Assembly: GCA_026986375.1 (NCBI GenBank)
Contig: JALSOQ010000009.1
Span: 62,001 to 126,000 of the forward strand
Length of the DNA stretch: 64,000 bases
Direction of reading: 5' to 3'
Source of the DNA: Archaeoglobaceae archaeon
Lineage (GTDB): Archaea; Halobacteriota; Archaeoglobi; Archaeoglobales; Archaeoglobaceae
In this document: positions 8,627 to 19,500 of the stretch, piece after piece
Layout: every line of letters starts with the position of its first letter
How positions within the stretch are numbered: the first letter of the stretch is position 1
Notes under the pieces: model-generated
What the model was told of the DNA's origin: nothing
Seen by the model: the letters and a program-made list of their open reading frames with translations, nothing else
Databases searched by the model: none
Position numbers and translations under genes: made by a program

Positions 8627-9221
8627 TTCGATTACGCCAATTCGGAGCCGTTGGATGAGAGCAGTCCATACAACCCCAATCCAAACCCGTATGCGGAATC
8701 GAAGGCTAAAGCGGAAAGTCTCGTTTTGGAGATGTGTAAGGAGGGTTTGAACGCTGTTGTAGTTAGGCTGGCCTTCGTTTACGGCGTCGGCGGAAGTTAC
8801 GGCTTAAATCTGCTGATAGAAATGATCGTCAAGGGAAGGCTGAGGTTCGTAGTAGGAAATGGAAAGAACTACATACATCCGATCCACGTCGAAGATCTTG
8901 TCAGGGCTTTGGTTTTAGCTATGGAGAAGGGTGAGGGGATATACATAGCCGCAAACGAGAAACCGATAAGGCTGAGGGATTTCATCGATTTAGTTGCGAA
9001 GTTCAGCGGTAGGAGAGAGTTAGATACGGCCTACCTCCGAAGCTCGCATATATCATGTTGAAGTTGAAAGGCGGGATAGGCAGTGCCAAGGAAACGATCA
9101 TGCTCTTCACGAAGAAAAAGTCGAGAGGTTGAAGGGTTTGGGTTGGAATCAGAGAATAAGCATAGAAGAAGGAATCAGAGAGACCGTGGAATGGCTCCAG
9201 ATGATCGCGGAAGGTATTTAA
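8627..9221 (+). pseudogene. Remnant of NAD-dependent epimerase/dehydratase (extended SDR)
   Basis: Similarity begins without a start codon at FDYANSEPLDESSPYNP and contains the SDR catalytic YAESK and the VVRLAFVYG strand, so the N-terminal NAD-binding third is gone. The first frame runs to 9061. A second frame (from about 9034) continues PPKLAYIMLKLKG, and a third (from about 9100) gives HEEKVERLKGLGW and ISIEEGIRETVEWLQ, the usual C-terminus of nucleotide-sugar epimerases. At least two frameshifts plus the 5' loss mark this as a decayed gene. An annotation pipeline may call 8651-9061 as a 136-residue protein. Confidence 0.85.
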
Positions 9222-9222
9222 A
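9215..9222 (+). promoter_or_regulatory. TATA box for sir2
   Basis: TATTTAAA lies 24 bases before the ATG at 9247, the distance expected for a leaderless archaeal mRNA. It overlaps the last codon of the decayed epimerase. Confidence 0.6.
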
Positions 9223-9246
9223 CGATATTTTAAAATTTTCCGTAGG

Positions 9247-9984
9247 ATGGACGCAATCGACAGAGCCGCGAAGATGATCGCAAATTCCAGATACGCCGTC
9301 GTTTTTACCGGCGCCGGTGTATCTGCCGAAAGCAGGATTCCAACCTTCAGAGGAGAGAACGGACTTTGGAGAAGGTTCGATCCTGAGGAGGTAGCATCCA
9401 TCGACGGATTCATGAGAAATCCGAAGGCGTTCTGGACGTTCGCCAAGGAGTTGATTCTGAAGACGAAGGCCGAGCCGAACGCCGGGCATTACGCTATTGC
9501 GGAGCTTGAGAGGATGGGCATAGTCAAGGCGGTAATAACTCAGAACATCGACGGATTACACCAGAAGGCCGGAAGCAAAAGGGTTCTTGAACTACACGGT
9601 TCCCTGAAATTCGTGGATTGCCTGAATTGCGGGAGGACGTTCGGATGGAACGACATAATCGACAAGATCGAAACCGGAAACGTTGCGTGCGACGAATGCA
9701 GTAGTCCCTACCTAAAACCGAGGATAGTCTTTTTTGGGGAGAGCTTGCCGAAGGACGTTCTTAGAGAGGCGATAGATGAGGCCAAGAGGTCGGACGTTTT
9801 TATAGTCGTCGGTTCATCCCTTCAAGTTTATCCGACAGCGAGCATTCCGTTTATAGCGAAAGATAGCGGAGCTAAGCTTATAATGATAAACGCTGATCCG
9901 ACGGAAAAGGACTGGCTGTTCGACGTCGTAATTTACGGAAAATCTGGAGAAATTCTTCCGAAAATTGTCGAAAAAGTAAAATAA
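9247..9984 (+). CDS. cobB: NAD-dependent protein deacylase, Sir2 family
   Basis: 245 residues. The NAD-binding GAGVSAES...PTFRG spans residues 22-36, QNIDGLHQ 99-106, the catalytic histidine is His117 in LELHGS, and structural zinc ligands are Cys125, Cys128, Cys148 and Cys151. NADP/NAD loop segments GSSLQVYP and INADPTE are present. In archaea Sir2 removes acetyl or other acyl groups from lysines, for example of the chromatin protein Alba. Complete and of normal length, with its own promoter, so it is independent of the decayed genes upstream. Confidence 0.95.
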   Translation: MDAIDRAAKMIANSRYAVVFTGAGVSAESRIPTFRGENGLWRRFDPEEVASIDGFMRNPKAFWTFAKELILKTKAEPNAGHYAIAELERMGIVKAVITQNIDGLHQKAGSKRVLELHGSLKFVDCLNCGRTFGWNDIIDKIETGNVACDECSSPYLKPRIVFFGESLPKDVLREAIDEAKRSDVFIVVGSSLQVYPTASIPFIAKDSGAKLIMINADPTEKDWLFDVVIYGKSGEILPKIVEKVK

Positions 9985-9985
9985 A

Positions 9986-12175
9986 TTACGGAAGGAAATC
10001 TTCGGGCTTGGGAAGCTCCAACTTCAGACCCTTCCTCTTCCTCACTTCCATTATGAAGTTTTCGAGCAAAGCCTGAGGAACGGGCTCGAATCCCGCGTGT
10101 TCAACGCTCCACATCGCTTTACCGGCAGTTGCTGACCTTATAGCTCCGGCGAATCCGAACATCTCCTTAACCGGAGCCTTGGCTATTATCGTTACCAAGT
10201 CTCCTTCGGTCCTCATCTCCAATATCTGTCCCCTCCTTCCCTGAATCTCCCTCGTCACGTTTCCAAGCATGTCCTGCGGGACGGTTATGAACACCTTCTG
10301 GTAGGGTTCGAGCAACGTAGGATTGGCCTGCAACATGGCCGCGTATATCGCTCCTCTGACTGCCGGAATTACCTGAGCCGGCCCTCTGTGAACTGCATCC
10401 TCGTGAAGCTTACAGTCCACCAACTTCACTTTTACGCCCATGCAAGGCTCTCTGGCCAAAGGCCCCGCGCTCATCGCCTCTCTGAATCCTTGAATTATGA
10501 GATCCATAGTTTCGTTGAGATACTGAACACCCTTCGTCACGTCGCAGAGAACGTTTCCTTCGTAGTAATCTACTATGCCCGAAGCTTCCTCACCGCTCAA
10601 TCCGGCCTCTACGAGCTTCTTCCTGAGCTCTTTCTTGTCCGCCTTCTTCAAATCTATGTTCTCCTCCTTGAACAGCTTTATGACCCCTTCCGGCAATGGC
10701 TCGACGACTATGTAGAACTTGTTGTGCCTGTTGGGCGATTTGCCCTCCACGACCGGCGATGTTGTGGTGACGGTCTCTCTGAAAACTACTATAGGCGGAG
10801 ACGTTATGACCTCTATTCCCTTCTCCCTTCTCAGCTTCTCCACCTTCACTTCCAAGTGGAGCTCTCCCATTCCGCTTATGAGATGTTCTCCCGTCTCCTC
10901 GTTCAGCGTGACGTGCAACGTCGGATCTTCCTTGGCGAGTTGCCTCAAAGCCTCTATGAGCTTCGGCAGATCCCTCGGATTCTTAGCTTCGATGGCCATC
11001 GTAACCACTGGCTCGCTTATGTGCTTGATCTCCTCGAACGGCTCGAAGTTTTCGAGCGTCGAGCAAGTCGAACCGGCGACGGCATCCTTTAAACCTACAA
11101 CTGCAACGATGTTTCCGGCCGGGATTTCGGGCACTTCAACCCTCTTCGGCCCCATGAAGAGTCCTACAGTCTGAACTCTGTTCTTCCTCTTCCTATCGAC
11201 GATGTAAAGCTCCATACCCGGCTTGATCGTTCCGCTGAACAACCTTCCTACCGCAACCTCTCCGGCGTGAGGATCGACTATTATCTTGGTGATCATCAGA
11301 GCTACCGGCCCCTTCGGATCACATCTGACCATCGCCTGTCCTTCCGGACTGTTTATGTCTCCCTTCCATATCGTCTTTATCCTCTCCTTCTGAGCCTCTA
11401 TCGGTGAAGGCAGATGCCTTATGACCATGTCCAGAACTACTTTGTGCAGAGGAGATTTCTTTGCGAGTTCTTTCCAATTATCTTCCTTCAGATACTTGTA
11501 AACCTCCTTGAATCCCACTCCGGTCTCTTTCATCGCCGGAACGCTCACCGCCCACTTGTATAGTGCAGAGCCGAAAGCGACGCTACCGTCCTCAACCCTG
11601 AGCATCCACTCCTTGTATTTCTCGGGCTTCATCGCCTTGATGAGCTTGTTAACTTCCAAAATTACGTTCATCAGCTTCTCCTGCATCTGATCGGGAGTGA
11701 GTTCGAGCTCCCTTATCAGCCTGTCCACCTTGTTTATGAAAAGAACGGGTTTGACGTTCTCCCTCAAAGCCTGCCTGAGAACCGTTTCGGTTTGTGGCAT
11801 AACTCCTTCTACGGCATCGACTACGACTATGACTCCATCTACAGCCCTCATCGCCCTCGTTACATCTCCACCGAAATCGACGTGACCGGGAGTATCGATG
11901 AGATTAATTAGATACTCCTTTCCTTTATATTCGTGAACCATAGAAACGTTAGCGGCGTTTATCGTTATACCCCTCTCCTTCTCCTGCTCGTCGAAGTCCA
12001 AGTAGAGTTGCTGTCCCGCAAGCTCCTCGCTTATCATTCCCGCTCCGGCCAATAGGTTGTCGCTCAATGTGGTTTTACCGTGGTCTATGTGGGCTACGAT
12101 GCCCATGTTTCTGATCTGCTCGGGTTTCCACATCAGTTCCTTAATCTTGTCGATCATCTTCTTCGCCCTAACCAT
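9986..12175 (-). CDS. fusA: Translation elongation factor EF-2
   Basis: 729-residue ribosomal translocase GTPase. G1 is AHIDHGKTT, the switch region contains ERGITI, G3 is DTPGHVDFG and G4 is NKVD. All five EF-2 domains are present. The domain IV tip [15 protein letters not shown] carries the histidine (about His596) that archaea convert to diphthamide. It is the last gene of the minus-strand rpo-rps12-rps7 series, with a 55-base gap after rps7. A GGTGG purine tract sits just before the ATG at 12175; an internal ATG at residue 7 is a less likely start. Confidence 0.97.
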   Translation of the reverse strand: MVRAKKMIDKIKELMWKPEQIRNMGIVAHIDHGKTTLSDNLLAGAGMISEELAGQQLYLDFDEQEKERGITINAANVSMVHEYKGKEYLINLIDTPGHVDFGGDVTRAMRAVDGVIVVVDAVEGVMPQTETVLRQALRENVKPVLFINKVDRLIRELELTPDQMQEKLMNVILEVNKLIKAMKPEKYKEWMLRVEDGSVAFGSALYKWAVSVPAMKETGVGFKEVYKYLKEDNWKELAKKSPLHKVVLDMVIRHLPSPIEAQKERIKTIWKGDINSPEGQAMVRCDPKGPVALMITKIIVDPHAGEVAVGRLFSGTIKPGMELYIVDRKRKNRVQTVGLFMGPKRVEVPEIPAGNIVAVVGLKDAVAGSTCSTLENFEPFEEIKHISEPVVTMAIEAKNPRDLPKLIEALRQLAKEDPTLHVTLNEETGEHLISGMGELHLEVKVEKLRREKGIEVITSPPIVVFRETVTTTSPVVEGKSPNRHNKFYIVVEPLPEGVIKLFKEENIDLKKADKKELRKKLVEAGLSGEEASGIVDYYEGNVLCDVTKGVQYLNETMDLIIQGFREAMSAGPLAREPCMGVKVKLVDCKLHEDAVHRGPAQVIPAVRGAIYAAMLQANPTLLEPYQKVFITVPQDMLGNVTREIQGRRGQILEMRTEGDLVTIIAKAPVKEMFGFAGAIRSATAGKAMWSVEHAGFEPVPQALLENFIMEVRKRKGLKLELPKPEDFLP

Positions 12176-12230
12176 AAATCACCACCTCATATATAATTTG
12201 ACGGAAATAAAAATGAGCATTAAAAAATGG

Positions 12231-12818
12231 TTACCTCGCGGACTTGGCGATCCTCTCGACTTCCTCCTTCTTAGACACGGCATAGCTCTTGCTCGGGTCG
12301 TTGTTTGCTGCTGCTATGAGCTCGTCCGCAAGGCACTCCGCTATACTCTTCTTGGATTTGAAAGCCGCTAAGCGAGCACCTTCTGCGATGTTCCTCAGAG
12401 CTACATCTACCCTTCTGAGCGATGACGTATCTACGGACTTCGGCACGGCGATACCACCGTATTTAAGCCTAACCACTTCCTCCTTCGGCCCGGCGTTTAT
12501 TATAGCATCTACGAGCACCTGCAGAGGATTCTTCTTGGTCTTCCTGTGAATTATTTCGAAAGCCTCCCTGACTATGTCGTATGCGAGCATCTTCTTGCCC
12601 GTGTTCTTCCCCTTCCTCATCACCTTGTTTATCAGCCTCTCGACGATGAACACCTTCTGCTTCGCGAAGGGAATGTTCGCATGCCTTCCGTGTGTGTGGA
12701 TGACGAACCTCGGCTCCAAGCAGATGTAGTTCTTCAGCGCGGGATCCTTTACTTCAACTTCCTCCACGTCCCACTTTCCGAATACGAGCAACTCCTCCTT
12801 CGTGAATCCGTATTTCAT
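12231..12818 (-). CDS. rps7: Ribosomal protein uS7
   Basis: 195-residue archaeal-type S7, an assembly initiator of the 30S head that binds the 3' domain of 16S rRNA. Recognisable blocks are [10 protein letters not shown]-type [34 protein letters not shown] and [15 protein letters not shown]. The N-terminal extension of about 50 residues is normal for archaea. It follows rps12 by four bases and precedes EF-2, the conserved str-operon order. The start ATG at 12818 is preceded by AGGTGAT. Confidence 0.97.
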   Translation of the reverse strand: MKYGFTKEELLVFGKWDVEEVEVKDPALKNYICLEPRFVIHTHGRHANIPFAKQKVFIVERLINKVMRKGKNTGKKMLAYDIVREAFEIIHRKTKKNPLQVLVDAIINAGPKEEVVRLKYGGIAVPKSVDTSSLRRVDVALRNIAEGARLAAFKSKKSIAECLADELIAAANNDPSKSYAVSKKEEVERIAKSAR

Positions 12819-12822
12819 GCTA

Positions 12823-13251
12823 TCACCTTAGCGGTTTCTCCTTCCTACCCCTCACGAGCTCCTTGAGAGATACTCCGTTCACCATCACTACCTTATACCT
12901 AACTCCCGGAATGTCACCCATCGACCTTCCCATCCTACCTCCAATTCCCTCGATTATTACCTCGTCGTGTTCGTCGATGAAGTTTATGGCTCCGTCTCCA
13001 GGGCAGAAAGCTGTAACCTGCCTGCCGTTCTTGATCAGCTGGACTCTGACAGCTTTTCTTATCGCGGAGTTCGGCTGTCTCGCCTCTATTCCTATCTTTT
13101 CGAGCACTATTCCCCTCGCCTGCGGAGCACCCTCAAGCGGGTCGGATTTCTCCTTAAGTTCGAGTATCCTCCTCACGTATCTCCTGTCGCTCCACCTAAA
13201 CTTCTTCCTATTCTCTATTAGCTTTCTCGCGGCAAACAACCCCCTACCCAT
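12823..13251 (-). CDS. rps12: Ribosomal protein uS12
   Basis: 142 residues from ATG 13251. In-frame GTG and ATG codons lie three and two codons upstream, but GGAGGTG is spaced correctly for the third start, giving [11 protein letters not shown] as in other archaea. The decoding-site loop [14 protein letters not shown] and the [18 protein letters not shown] block are conserved. The protein lines the decoding centre of the small subunit. Tight spacing to rps7 (four bases) indicates one transcript. Confidence 0.96.
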   Translation of the reverse strand: MGRGLFAARKLIENRKKFRWSDRRYVRRILELKEKSDPLEGAPQARGIVLEKIGIEARQPNSAIRKAVRVQLIKNGRQVTAFCPGDGAINFIDEHDEVIIEGIGGRMGRSMGDIPGVRYKVVMVNGVSLKELVRGRKEKPLR

Positions 13252-13294
13252 GAGCATCACCTCCCATCGAATTGATCGAATCTGATTTTTAAAC

Positions 13295-13714
13295 TTATCT
13301 CACGATTATATCGTCTATGTCGTGATGCCTCTTGGCAAGCTCCTTCGCCTTGTTTATGTTCTTCCCTCCCTTTCCTATCACGAGACCCTTGTATTGAGGA
13401 CTCACGCTTATCTGAGCGATCTTCTTTCCCTTCCTCTCCACTATCTTGACGTTCACCTTTATCGGCTTGAATATGTTCGCTATGAACTCGGCCGGGTCTT
13501 CGGAATGTTCTATGATCTCTATCTTTTTGCCTATAAGCTCCCTCGCTCTCTCTACGTTTATTCCTCCCCTTCCTATCGCTATTCCCATGTCCCCCTTCTT
13601 AACGACGAACACTACCTTGTCGTCGTAAACTATGCAGTCCTTAACGCTCGCTCCGGTCAAACTTTCAAAAAGAGTTAAATAACGGATGCTCTCAGCCGAG
13701 AGCTTCACCTCCAT
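13295..13714 (-). CDS. nusA: NusA-like KH-domain transcription factor
   Basis: 139 residues with two KH domains: GxxG loops [14 protein letters not shown] (about residue 43 onward) and [17 protein letters not shown] (about residue 110 onward). Archaeal NusA homologues consist only of this KH pair and lack the polymerase-binding N-terminal and S1 domains of bacteria. The gene always sits between rpl30e and rps12 in this operon type, as here. The role is inferred to be RNA binding during transcription elongation or rRNA maturation. Confidence 0.95.
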   Translation of the reverse strand: MEVKLSAESIRYLTLFESLTGASVKDCIVYDDKVVFVVKKGDMGIAIGRGGINVERARELIGKKIEIIEHSEDPAEFIANIFKPIKVNVKIVERKGKKIAQISVSPQYKGLVIGKGGKNINKAKELAKRHHDIDDIIVR

Positions 13715-13725
13715 AATACCAAACC

Positions 13726-14019
13726 TCAGACCTGCAGAATCTCTGATTCGCCGGCATCTATTATGGCAAGTGCTGCGACGCTGAACGGTTTACCGCATAT
13801 CGCCCCGAGCTCCATGTTCGTCCCTTCGAATACCAAAACCGGAACGTTCGATTTGTTGAACTTCTTTATCTTCTCCCTTACCTCCTTCGGGCAGTTCATA
13901 GCTATTACGACCATCTTCGCCTCTCCTTTCCTAAGAGCTTTTATCGTCCTCTTGCTTCCCAAGTAAACCTTTCCCGTCTTCAAAGCCTTCCTCAAAGCCT
14001 TCTCAAGATCGACCTTCAT
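13726..14019 (-). CDS. rpl30e: Ribosomal protein eL30
   Basis: 97-residue member of the L7Ae/L30e kink-turn-binding fold. KTGKVYLGSKRTIKALRKG is followed by VVIAMNCP and NVPVLVFEGTNMELG. It is a large-subunit protein found only in archaea and eukaryotes. Its ATG overlaps the rpoA'' stop by four bases, so translation is probably coupled to the polymerase gene. Normal length and context. Confidence 0.95.
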   Translation of the reverse strand: MKVDLEKALRKALKTGKVYLGSKRTIKALRKGEAKMVVIAMNCPKEVREKIKKFNKSNVPVLVFEGTNMELGAICGKPFSVAALAIIDAGESEILQV

Positions 14020-16541
14020 TTCCTACCCCCCAATTTCATTACCAATTCAACATCTCCCGTTCCCAACTTAATGGGCTGACCTACGATTATGTTCTCGGTA
14101 ATGCCCTTCAACTCGTCAACTTCACCCTTAACAGCAGCCTCAAGCAGGTTGTTTACCGTCATCTCGAAAGCGGCTCTCGCTAAAATGCTCTGCTTCTCTC
14201 CGGCAACTCCGTGCCTTCCTATCTGCCTTAGCTCTCCGTCGGCCGTCATCACATCAGCTACGAGCATTATGTGCCTTATATCGACCTCCAAACCCTGCTC
14301 CTCAAGCGTTGCCATCGCCTCCCTTATGACAGCGTTCCTCGCAGCTTCGATGCCAAGAACCTCGTATATCTCGTAGATGTTGTTGGTCAGAGTCCTCGTG
14401 AAGTCAACGCCCTTCACCTTCATCACCTTCTTGAGGTTCGATCCTTCGGTGTAAAGCACGTATTCGTCGCCCTCCCTTCTTATTATGACCCTTCTTATTT
14501 CCTTTATTCCCGCTATTACCTCCTTCTTCAGCTTGTCGAAAGTGTCCATCAGCGTCTTGTATGGCTTGTCCACATCGGGCGGGATCTGGATTATAAGCTT
14601 TCCGTCCTCCTCCTCGATCTCCATTTTGAGCTTCTTTTCGAGCCTCTTTTTGATGTCCTTCACGGTCAAGCCCTTCTTTTCGAGAGCTTTTGGATCGGGG
14701 TTTATTATAATCCTGAGCCTCCTGATGTCCGTCGTTACGTCCGCAACGTCGAGCACGTATGTAGCTTCTATTCTGTTTGCAACTTCTCTCGCCTTCTCCC
14801 TATCCTTCGCGTATTCCGGCAACAACCTTATTGTCATCATAGGCGTCGAGGGGTGCTTTCTAACATCTAAAATCTCTATAAGTCTCGGAAGACCTAAAGT
14901 AACGTCTATCTCAGCTACTCCGGCGTAATGGAAAGTTCTCATCGTGTTGTGCGTTACGATGCCTTCAGCGGTTACGAACGTTTCGCTTTCTGGAACGCTG
15001 AGATCATAGACGTAGCCGTCGTAATCGACGTGCTCGATCGATACTATTTCGTCCCAAACGACATCCGACTCCACGGCCCTCCTCAGAACTTCCAACTCCT
15101 TTACTTCGACCCCCTTAGCTCTGGCGAGTTCTTCGAGCCTTGCGAGGTGTCTCTGCAACGTGGTTCTTCCTACCTTCTGCTTTTTAGCGAACTTCCTCAC
15201 CTTACTCAACGGATATCCCAACTTCTTAGAAGCTTCGATTAAAGCTGTTCCTATGGACGGGATCATGTCTATTATGTCGTATGTGATTTCCGAGCTTGAG
15301 TTCGCAATCTTTTCAAGTTTCGTAGCCTTTTCAGGCACGGATGAACCGATCTCCTCGGCAAACCTCTTAGCGTATCTGTAGGAGATCTCGATGCCGTATT
15401 GCTCTTTCATCCTCCTCTTAACGCAGAATATTCCGAACCTCGTCAAAAGCAAGGCTATTCCGTCTATCAGTTCTTTGGATGATGAATAAACTCTGATCGT
15501 CTTTCTCTCGGCACTTACACTTCCATCTCCGTCGAAGTATCCTCTAAGCAGCCCCCTAACGAACTCCTTTTCCGCACCGAAAACGAATTCGGGAATTCTC
15601 TTATCTCTTGCATTAGATCCGAAGTTCCTGACGAACTCGCTCAGCACTGAAGAGTAAAGCCTGATGTCATGGCTCCTCGAAAATCCGCTGTAGTTGTCGT
15701 ATTCTGCAGTTTTTATCCCGAGCCTTTCCGCGAACCTCCTGATGAACTCTATCACCTCACCGCAGTTGTTGGAAATCGATACGAAGTGCTTCGTCGCGTA
15801 TCCGTCTGCCAAGTAGATTCCCAAGAAGTAACCGAAGTCGAAGTCCAACTGAAGGATTCTGCTTATCGCCCTGCCGTTCACGGGCTTAACTAAGTCCTCG
15901 GATGATGGATAGCTCACGAACTCCGCAAGATCTATTGCGGATATGCAGTTAAGAGGCATGTTCCTTATCGCCGGAATCCTGTCCCCCACCTTGAGCATTC
16001 TCCCCTCAACGGGCACGATTTCGTTGTTCTGCCTTACAACGAACGAATGGAAGGGTGTGGCCGTAATGGTTCTCCCAGACCTCGTTTTAATCCTAATCAG
16101 CTTTCCTCTGAACCTGTGCCTTATGACGCTCGAAATCCTCTTCCACCTAACCTTCTCGTCCCGATCCAAGCTCAGTGCGTAGATCTCCACTGGTAGATCG
16201 CAGATTTCGTGAATTCCTTGCTTGGTGAAGCCGAACTTCCCGATGCAATAATCCACGAATTTACCTATTTCAATTATTCGAACGTTCTCCCCCTCTTTTA
16301 CGATTATCCTCTCATCGTATGGCAGGGACATCTGCGTTCCCGGCTCTCCTATGGACTGTGCCGCAACTATTCCAGCCGCTTCTCCCGGTTCCATGAGGTT
16401 TTTGAAGTAAGCCTGAACGCACTTCTCCACTATCTCCTTTGCAGTCTCCTCATCAGCCTTAATCTCCTCCAACTTCTTCTTTATCTCTTCCTTAACCTTA
16501 CGGGGGAGGGGTTTATCTTTGAGGAGATCATCGTAATTCAC
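14016..16541 (-). CDS. rpoA2: RNA polymerase subunit A'' (intein-containing precursor)
   Basis: An 841-residue precursor encoding the C-terminal part of the largest RNA polymerase subunit, interrupted by an intein. The N-extein is residues 1-71 and contains GEAAGIVAAQSIGEPGTQM, part of the trigger-loop/bridge-helix region. The C-extein resumes at residue 533 with TMRTFHYAGVAE and runs to 841, so the spliced subunit is about 380 residues, the normal A'' size. Splicing must occur for a functional polymerase because the break is within a near-invariant segment. It lies between rpoA' (six-base gap) and rpl30e (overlap). Confidence 0.96.
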   Translation of the reverse strand: MNYDDLLKDKPLPRKVKEEIKKKLEEIKADEETAKEIVEKCVQAYFKNLMEPGEAAGIVAAQSIGEPGTQMSLPYDERIIVKEGENVRIIEIGKFVDYCIGKFGFTKQGIHEICDLPVEIYALSLDRDEKVRWKRISSVIRHRFRGKLIRIKTRSGRTITATPFHSFVVRQNNEIVPVEGRMLKVGDRIPAIRNMPLNCISAIDLAEFVSYPSSEDLVKPVNGRAISRILQLDFDFGYFLGIYLADGYATKHFVSISNNCGEVIEFIRRFAERLGIKTAEYDNYSGFSRSHDIRLYSSVLSEFVRNFGSNARDKRIPEFVFGAEKEFVRGLLRGYFDGDGSVSAERKTIRVYSSSKELIDGIALLLTRFGIFCVKRRMKEQYGIEISYRYAKRFAEEIGSSVPEKATKLEKIANSSSEITYDIIDMIPSIGTALIEASKKLGYPLSKVRKFAKKQKVGRTTLQRHLARLEELARAKGVEVKELEVLRRAVESDVVWDEIVSIEHVDYDGYVYDLSVPESETFVTAEGIVTHNTMRTFHYAGVAEIDVTLGLPRLIEILDVRKHPSTPMMTIRLLPEYAKDREKAREVANRIEATYVLDVADVTTDIRRLRIIINPDPKALEKKGLTVKDIKKRLEKKLKMEIEEEDGKLIIQIPPDVDKPYKTLMDTFDKLKKEVIAGIKEIRRVIIRREGDEYVLYTEGSNLKKVMKVKGVDFTRTLTNNIYEIYEVLGIEAARNAVIREAMATLEEQGLEVDIRHIMLVADVMTADGELRQIGRHGVAGEKQSILARAAFEMTVNNLLEAAVKGEVDELKGITENIIVGQPIKLGTGDVELVMKLGGRK
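14946..16328 (-). mobile_element. Intein in RpoA'' (LAGLIDADG-type, 461 residues)
   Basis: Inserted between GTQM and TMRTFH. It begins with Ser (SLPYDERIIV), an allowed class 1 nucleophile, and ends ..EGIVTHN before Thr, giving the standard His-Asn terminus and Thr+1. Splicing block B is seen in TITATPFHSFVV. The homing endonuclease has LAGLIDADG-like motifs LGIYLADG (residues 169-176) and LRGYFDGDG (261-269), both retaining aspartate, so the nuclease may be active. The RpoA'' site is a known archaeal intein site (for example in Methanocaldococcus). The window gives no evidence of recent mobility. Confidence 0.93.
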
Positions 16542-16547
16542 GAAAAA

Positions 16548-19500
16548 TCACCTCCTCGCCAAAACCTCCTTAACTATTCTATCGATATCGACGGCCTTGC
16601 CCCTGAAGCTCTTCATCGGATCCACTCCGTCTTCACCGTATCTGAACTGGACTATCGTTCCAGATGTCTGCTCCTTCACCGTTCCATCGTATTCGACCTT
16701 CAAGTCCTGCAGAGCGTTTATCAGCCTTCTCTGGAGGTAACCTGACTGCGAAGTCCTTACGGCGGTATCTACCAGTCCTTCCCTACCACCCATGGCGTGG
16801 AAGAAGAACTCCACCGGATTCAGTCCCCTCTTGTAGCTACTCTCAACGAACCCCCTCGCCTTAGCCCCCAAATCTCCGGGCTTGAAGTGGGGCAGTGTTC
16901 TGTTCGAATACGTGTATCCTCTGTTTATCCTCTCTCCTCTGACGGACTGCTGTCCTATGCAAGCAGCCATCTGCGTTAGGTTCAGCATCGAACCCCTCGC
17001 ACCGCTTACCGCCATGATTACCGCCGGATTGTCCATACCCAAGTATTTACCGGCAATCTTACCCGCCTGATCTCTCGCCTTACCGAGCTCCCTCATTATC
17101 ATCATTTCAAGAGTCTCCTCCAAGCTCCTACCCGGCATAGGCTCCAAATTACCTTCCCTGTAAGCCTTAATCAGCTCTTCAACCCTCTCCTCCGCTTTCC
17201 TTATTACCTCCTTTATCTGCTCTATCGCCTCCTCCGGAATGTCCTCGTCGTCGATTCCTATGGTGAACCCGGACAGCATTATCGCTCTAATAGCGAGATG
17301 CGTCATCTGGTCTATGAACTCCTTCGCCCTGTCGTTTCCGAACTTTCTAACGATTTCGTCTATTATTATTCCCTTGAAAGCTCCGACGGCCTTCTCGTCG
17401 ATCGTTCCCCTGATGAGTTCACCGTTCTTTATTATCACGTATGCGTCGTATGGACAATCCTCCTTCTTACACTCGTCACATCCCTGACATATCTCCGCCC
17501 TGAATTCGAGCGTTATATCCGGCAAAATCAGGCTGAATATCTGCTTTCCCGTCCAGTATTCCTTTCCGTCCTTTACGTATTTGGGCGGTGGCAGTTCTTT
17601 GACGTTCAGTGGCCTTATCAGCGTCATAACCTCCTCCCTCGTGAACAGCCTCTCCCCTCTCGTAAGCAGGTAAAGGCCGGATATGTGATCGTGAATTCCT
17701 CCGATTATGGGCCCTCCGAACCTCGGGCTGAGTATGTGCTGTTGAACCGCCATGAGTATCTTGGCCTCAGCCTGCGCCTCCAAGCTCTGAGGAACGTGCA
17801 AATTCATCTCGTCTCCGTCGAAGTCTGCGTTGTAGGGCGGGCAGTTTCCAGTTAGGAATCCGTTCGCTATGAAGTTGTGCGTGTGCATCTCCGTGGTTAT
17901 GTCGTAAACGTAATCGACTTTCGTTTCTTCTATTTTGACTACCCTCTCCTTTATGAACCCTCCTCCGACGTGTCTTTCCTTGACCCATTCGTCGAAGTTC
18001 GGGAAATCGTTCGACGTTTTGGCGAACTCCGGTTTCCTGCTCCTCCAAGTGTATAAAGCCGAAGCTGACTTCCCGCTCGCTAAAGCGATCTGGACTACCT
18101 CTCCTCTCTTGGCGTTCAAAACTTTCTCAAGCAATTCGTTTCTCTCCTTCAGATATACCTCTTTGAACTTGAGGTAGCCGTATGCGAGTCTTGCGAGGAC
18201 TTCCGCCTCTCTGTTGTAAGCGTAACCGATTTTTCCGAAGAACTCCCTGTAAGATCTTATCGTAACCTCTATTATCTTGGTTCTGCTTCCGTCCTTTCTT
18301 AGGTTGCCTTCAACAATTCTAACGCTGCTCTCTATTCCGAACTCCTTCAGCATTTCCCTTATGCTGTTGACGAACCTAATTCCCTCCTCCATCCTCTCCT
18401 CAACCTTTGCAACCTTGAACTTCAGGTCTTTGAACAGCTTTCCGCACTTCTTTCTGACGGCGGGTTTAGTCAGTTCAGAACCGAAGTAAGATGCAAGGAA
18501 TTCTTTCTTAACGTGCAAAGGAGCATTCTTTATCCATTCTGGGACGTCGTAGCCAACTTTGGTTTTGTCTCCGTCCGGACAGCCCAAAGCCTTCAGCAGT
18601 AAACAGAACGACTTCTTCCTTACCTCTACGCTGTATCCCTTACCTCTCACGACCAAAACACTACCGTCACTCCTCTTTATTCTTCCCTCGTTTTCGTGAA
18701 CCTTTATCTCCCCAGCTTCGTATCCTAAAAGCTTTATGTCTCTGATTATGTCCTCCAAATCTTCAGGTTTGGCTCTGAAAATCGCTCTCGAATTCTTACC
18801 TATTATGAGAGTTCCGTCTCCGAAGATGTGTCCGACCAACCTTGCGATGGCGGTGATCCTTGGATCGTTAAGCTTGAGCGGGATCAACTCTCTTTCCTTC
18901 AACTCCCTCAAAATCTTCTTTATCTTGCAGTTTTTGGCCACTTCAACTATATCCTCCTCTCTCAGAACGATCTCATCTCTTTCGACGACTTCCGGAAACT
19001 CCATAGGATAGACTATCGCCTCGTCTCCAACCTCAAGCTTTCCTGCCGGCTTTACGCCCTCTGAAGTGTAGAACGGATGATCCTCGGTCGCGATTATTTC
19101 CCTACCCGTTTCGGTAACTATTCTGTAGCACTTCTTTCCGTAGTCTTCAGCTTTGAGCTTCCAGTAGTGCGTTAGAGGTGTAAGGGTTTTTTCGAAATCA
19201 TCTGCAGTGGACACTAACGCATCTTTCCATTTTCCTTCGAGTTTAGCTATCTCCATCTGAGCGCCGTCGAGCAGAACCTTCGTATCTCCCGCAACGCATA
19301 CAGCCGGATTAAGTCTGAACGTCTTATATGGCAGAACTCTGACGTAGTGGGCCATGATGCTCATTCTGTGCAGTGAGGGCTGTCTGTTGAATAGAACTAT
19401 ATCTCCATCTTTGAGCTGTCTCTCCACGATCCAACCCGGTTCGATTTTCTCCGCTAACTCCTCTCTGTTGGTGTCCATGACCCTTATCCTCCTCCCGTCG

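Noticed and set aside
8651-9061. Functional 136-residue NAD-dependent epimerase
   Set aside because: The frame starts at an internal TTG inside the catalytic half, lacks the NAD-binding motif, and homologous sequence continues beyond the stop in two other frames.
16209-16745. Plus-strand open frames opposite the polymerase genes
   Set aside because: Long antisense frames across rpoA', rpoA'' and rpoB arise from the purine-rich codon bias of the real genes; their translations are Ser/Leu-rich and match no family.
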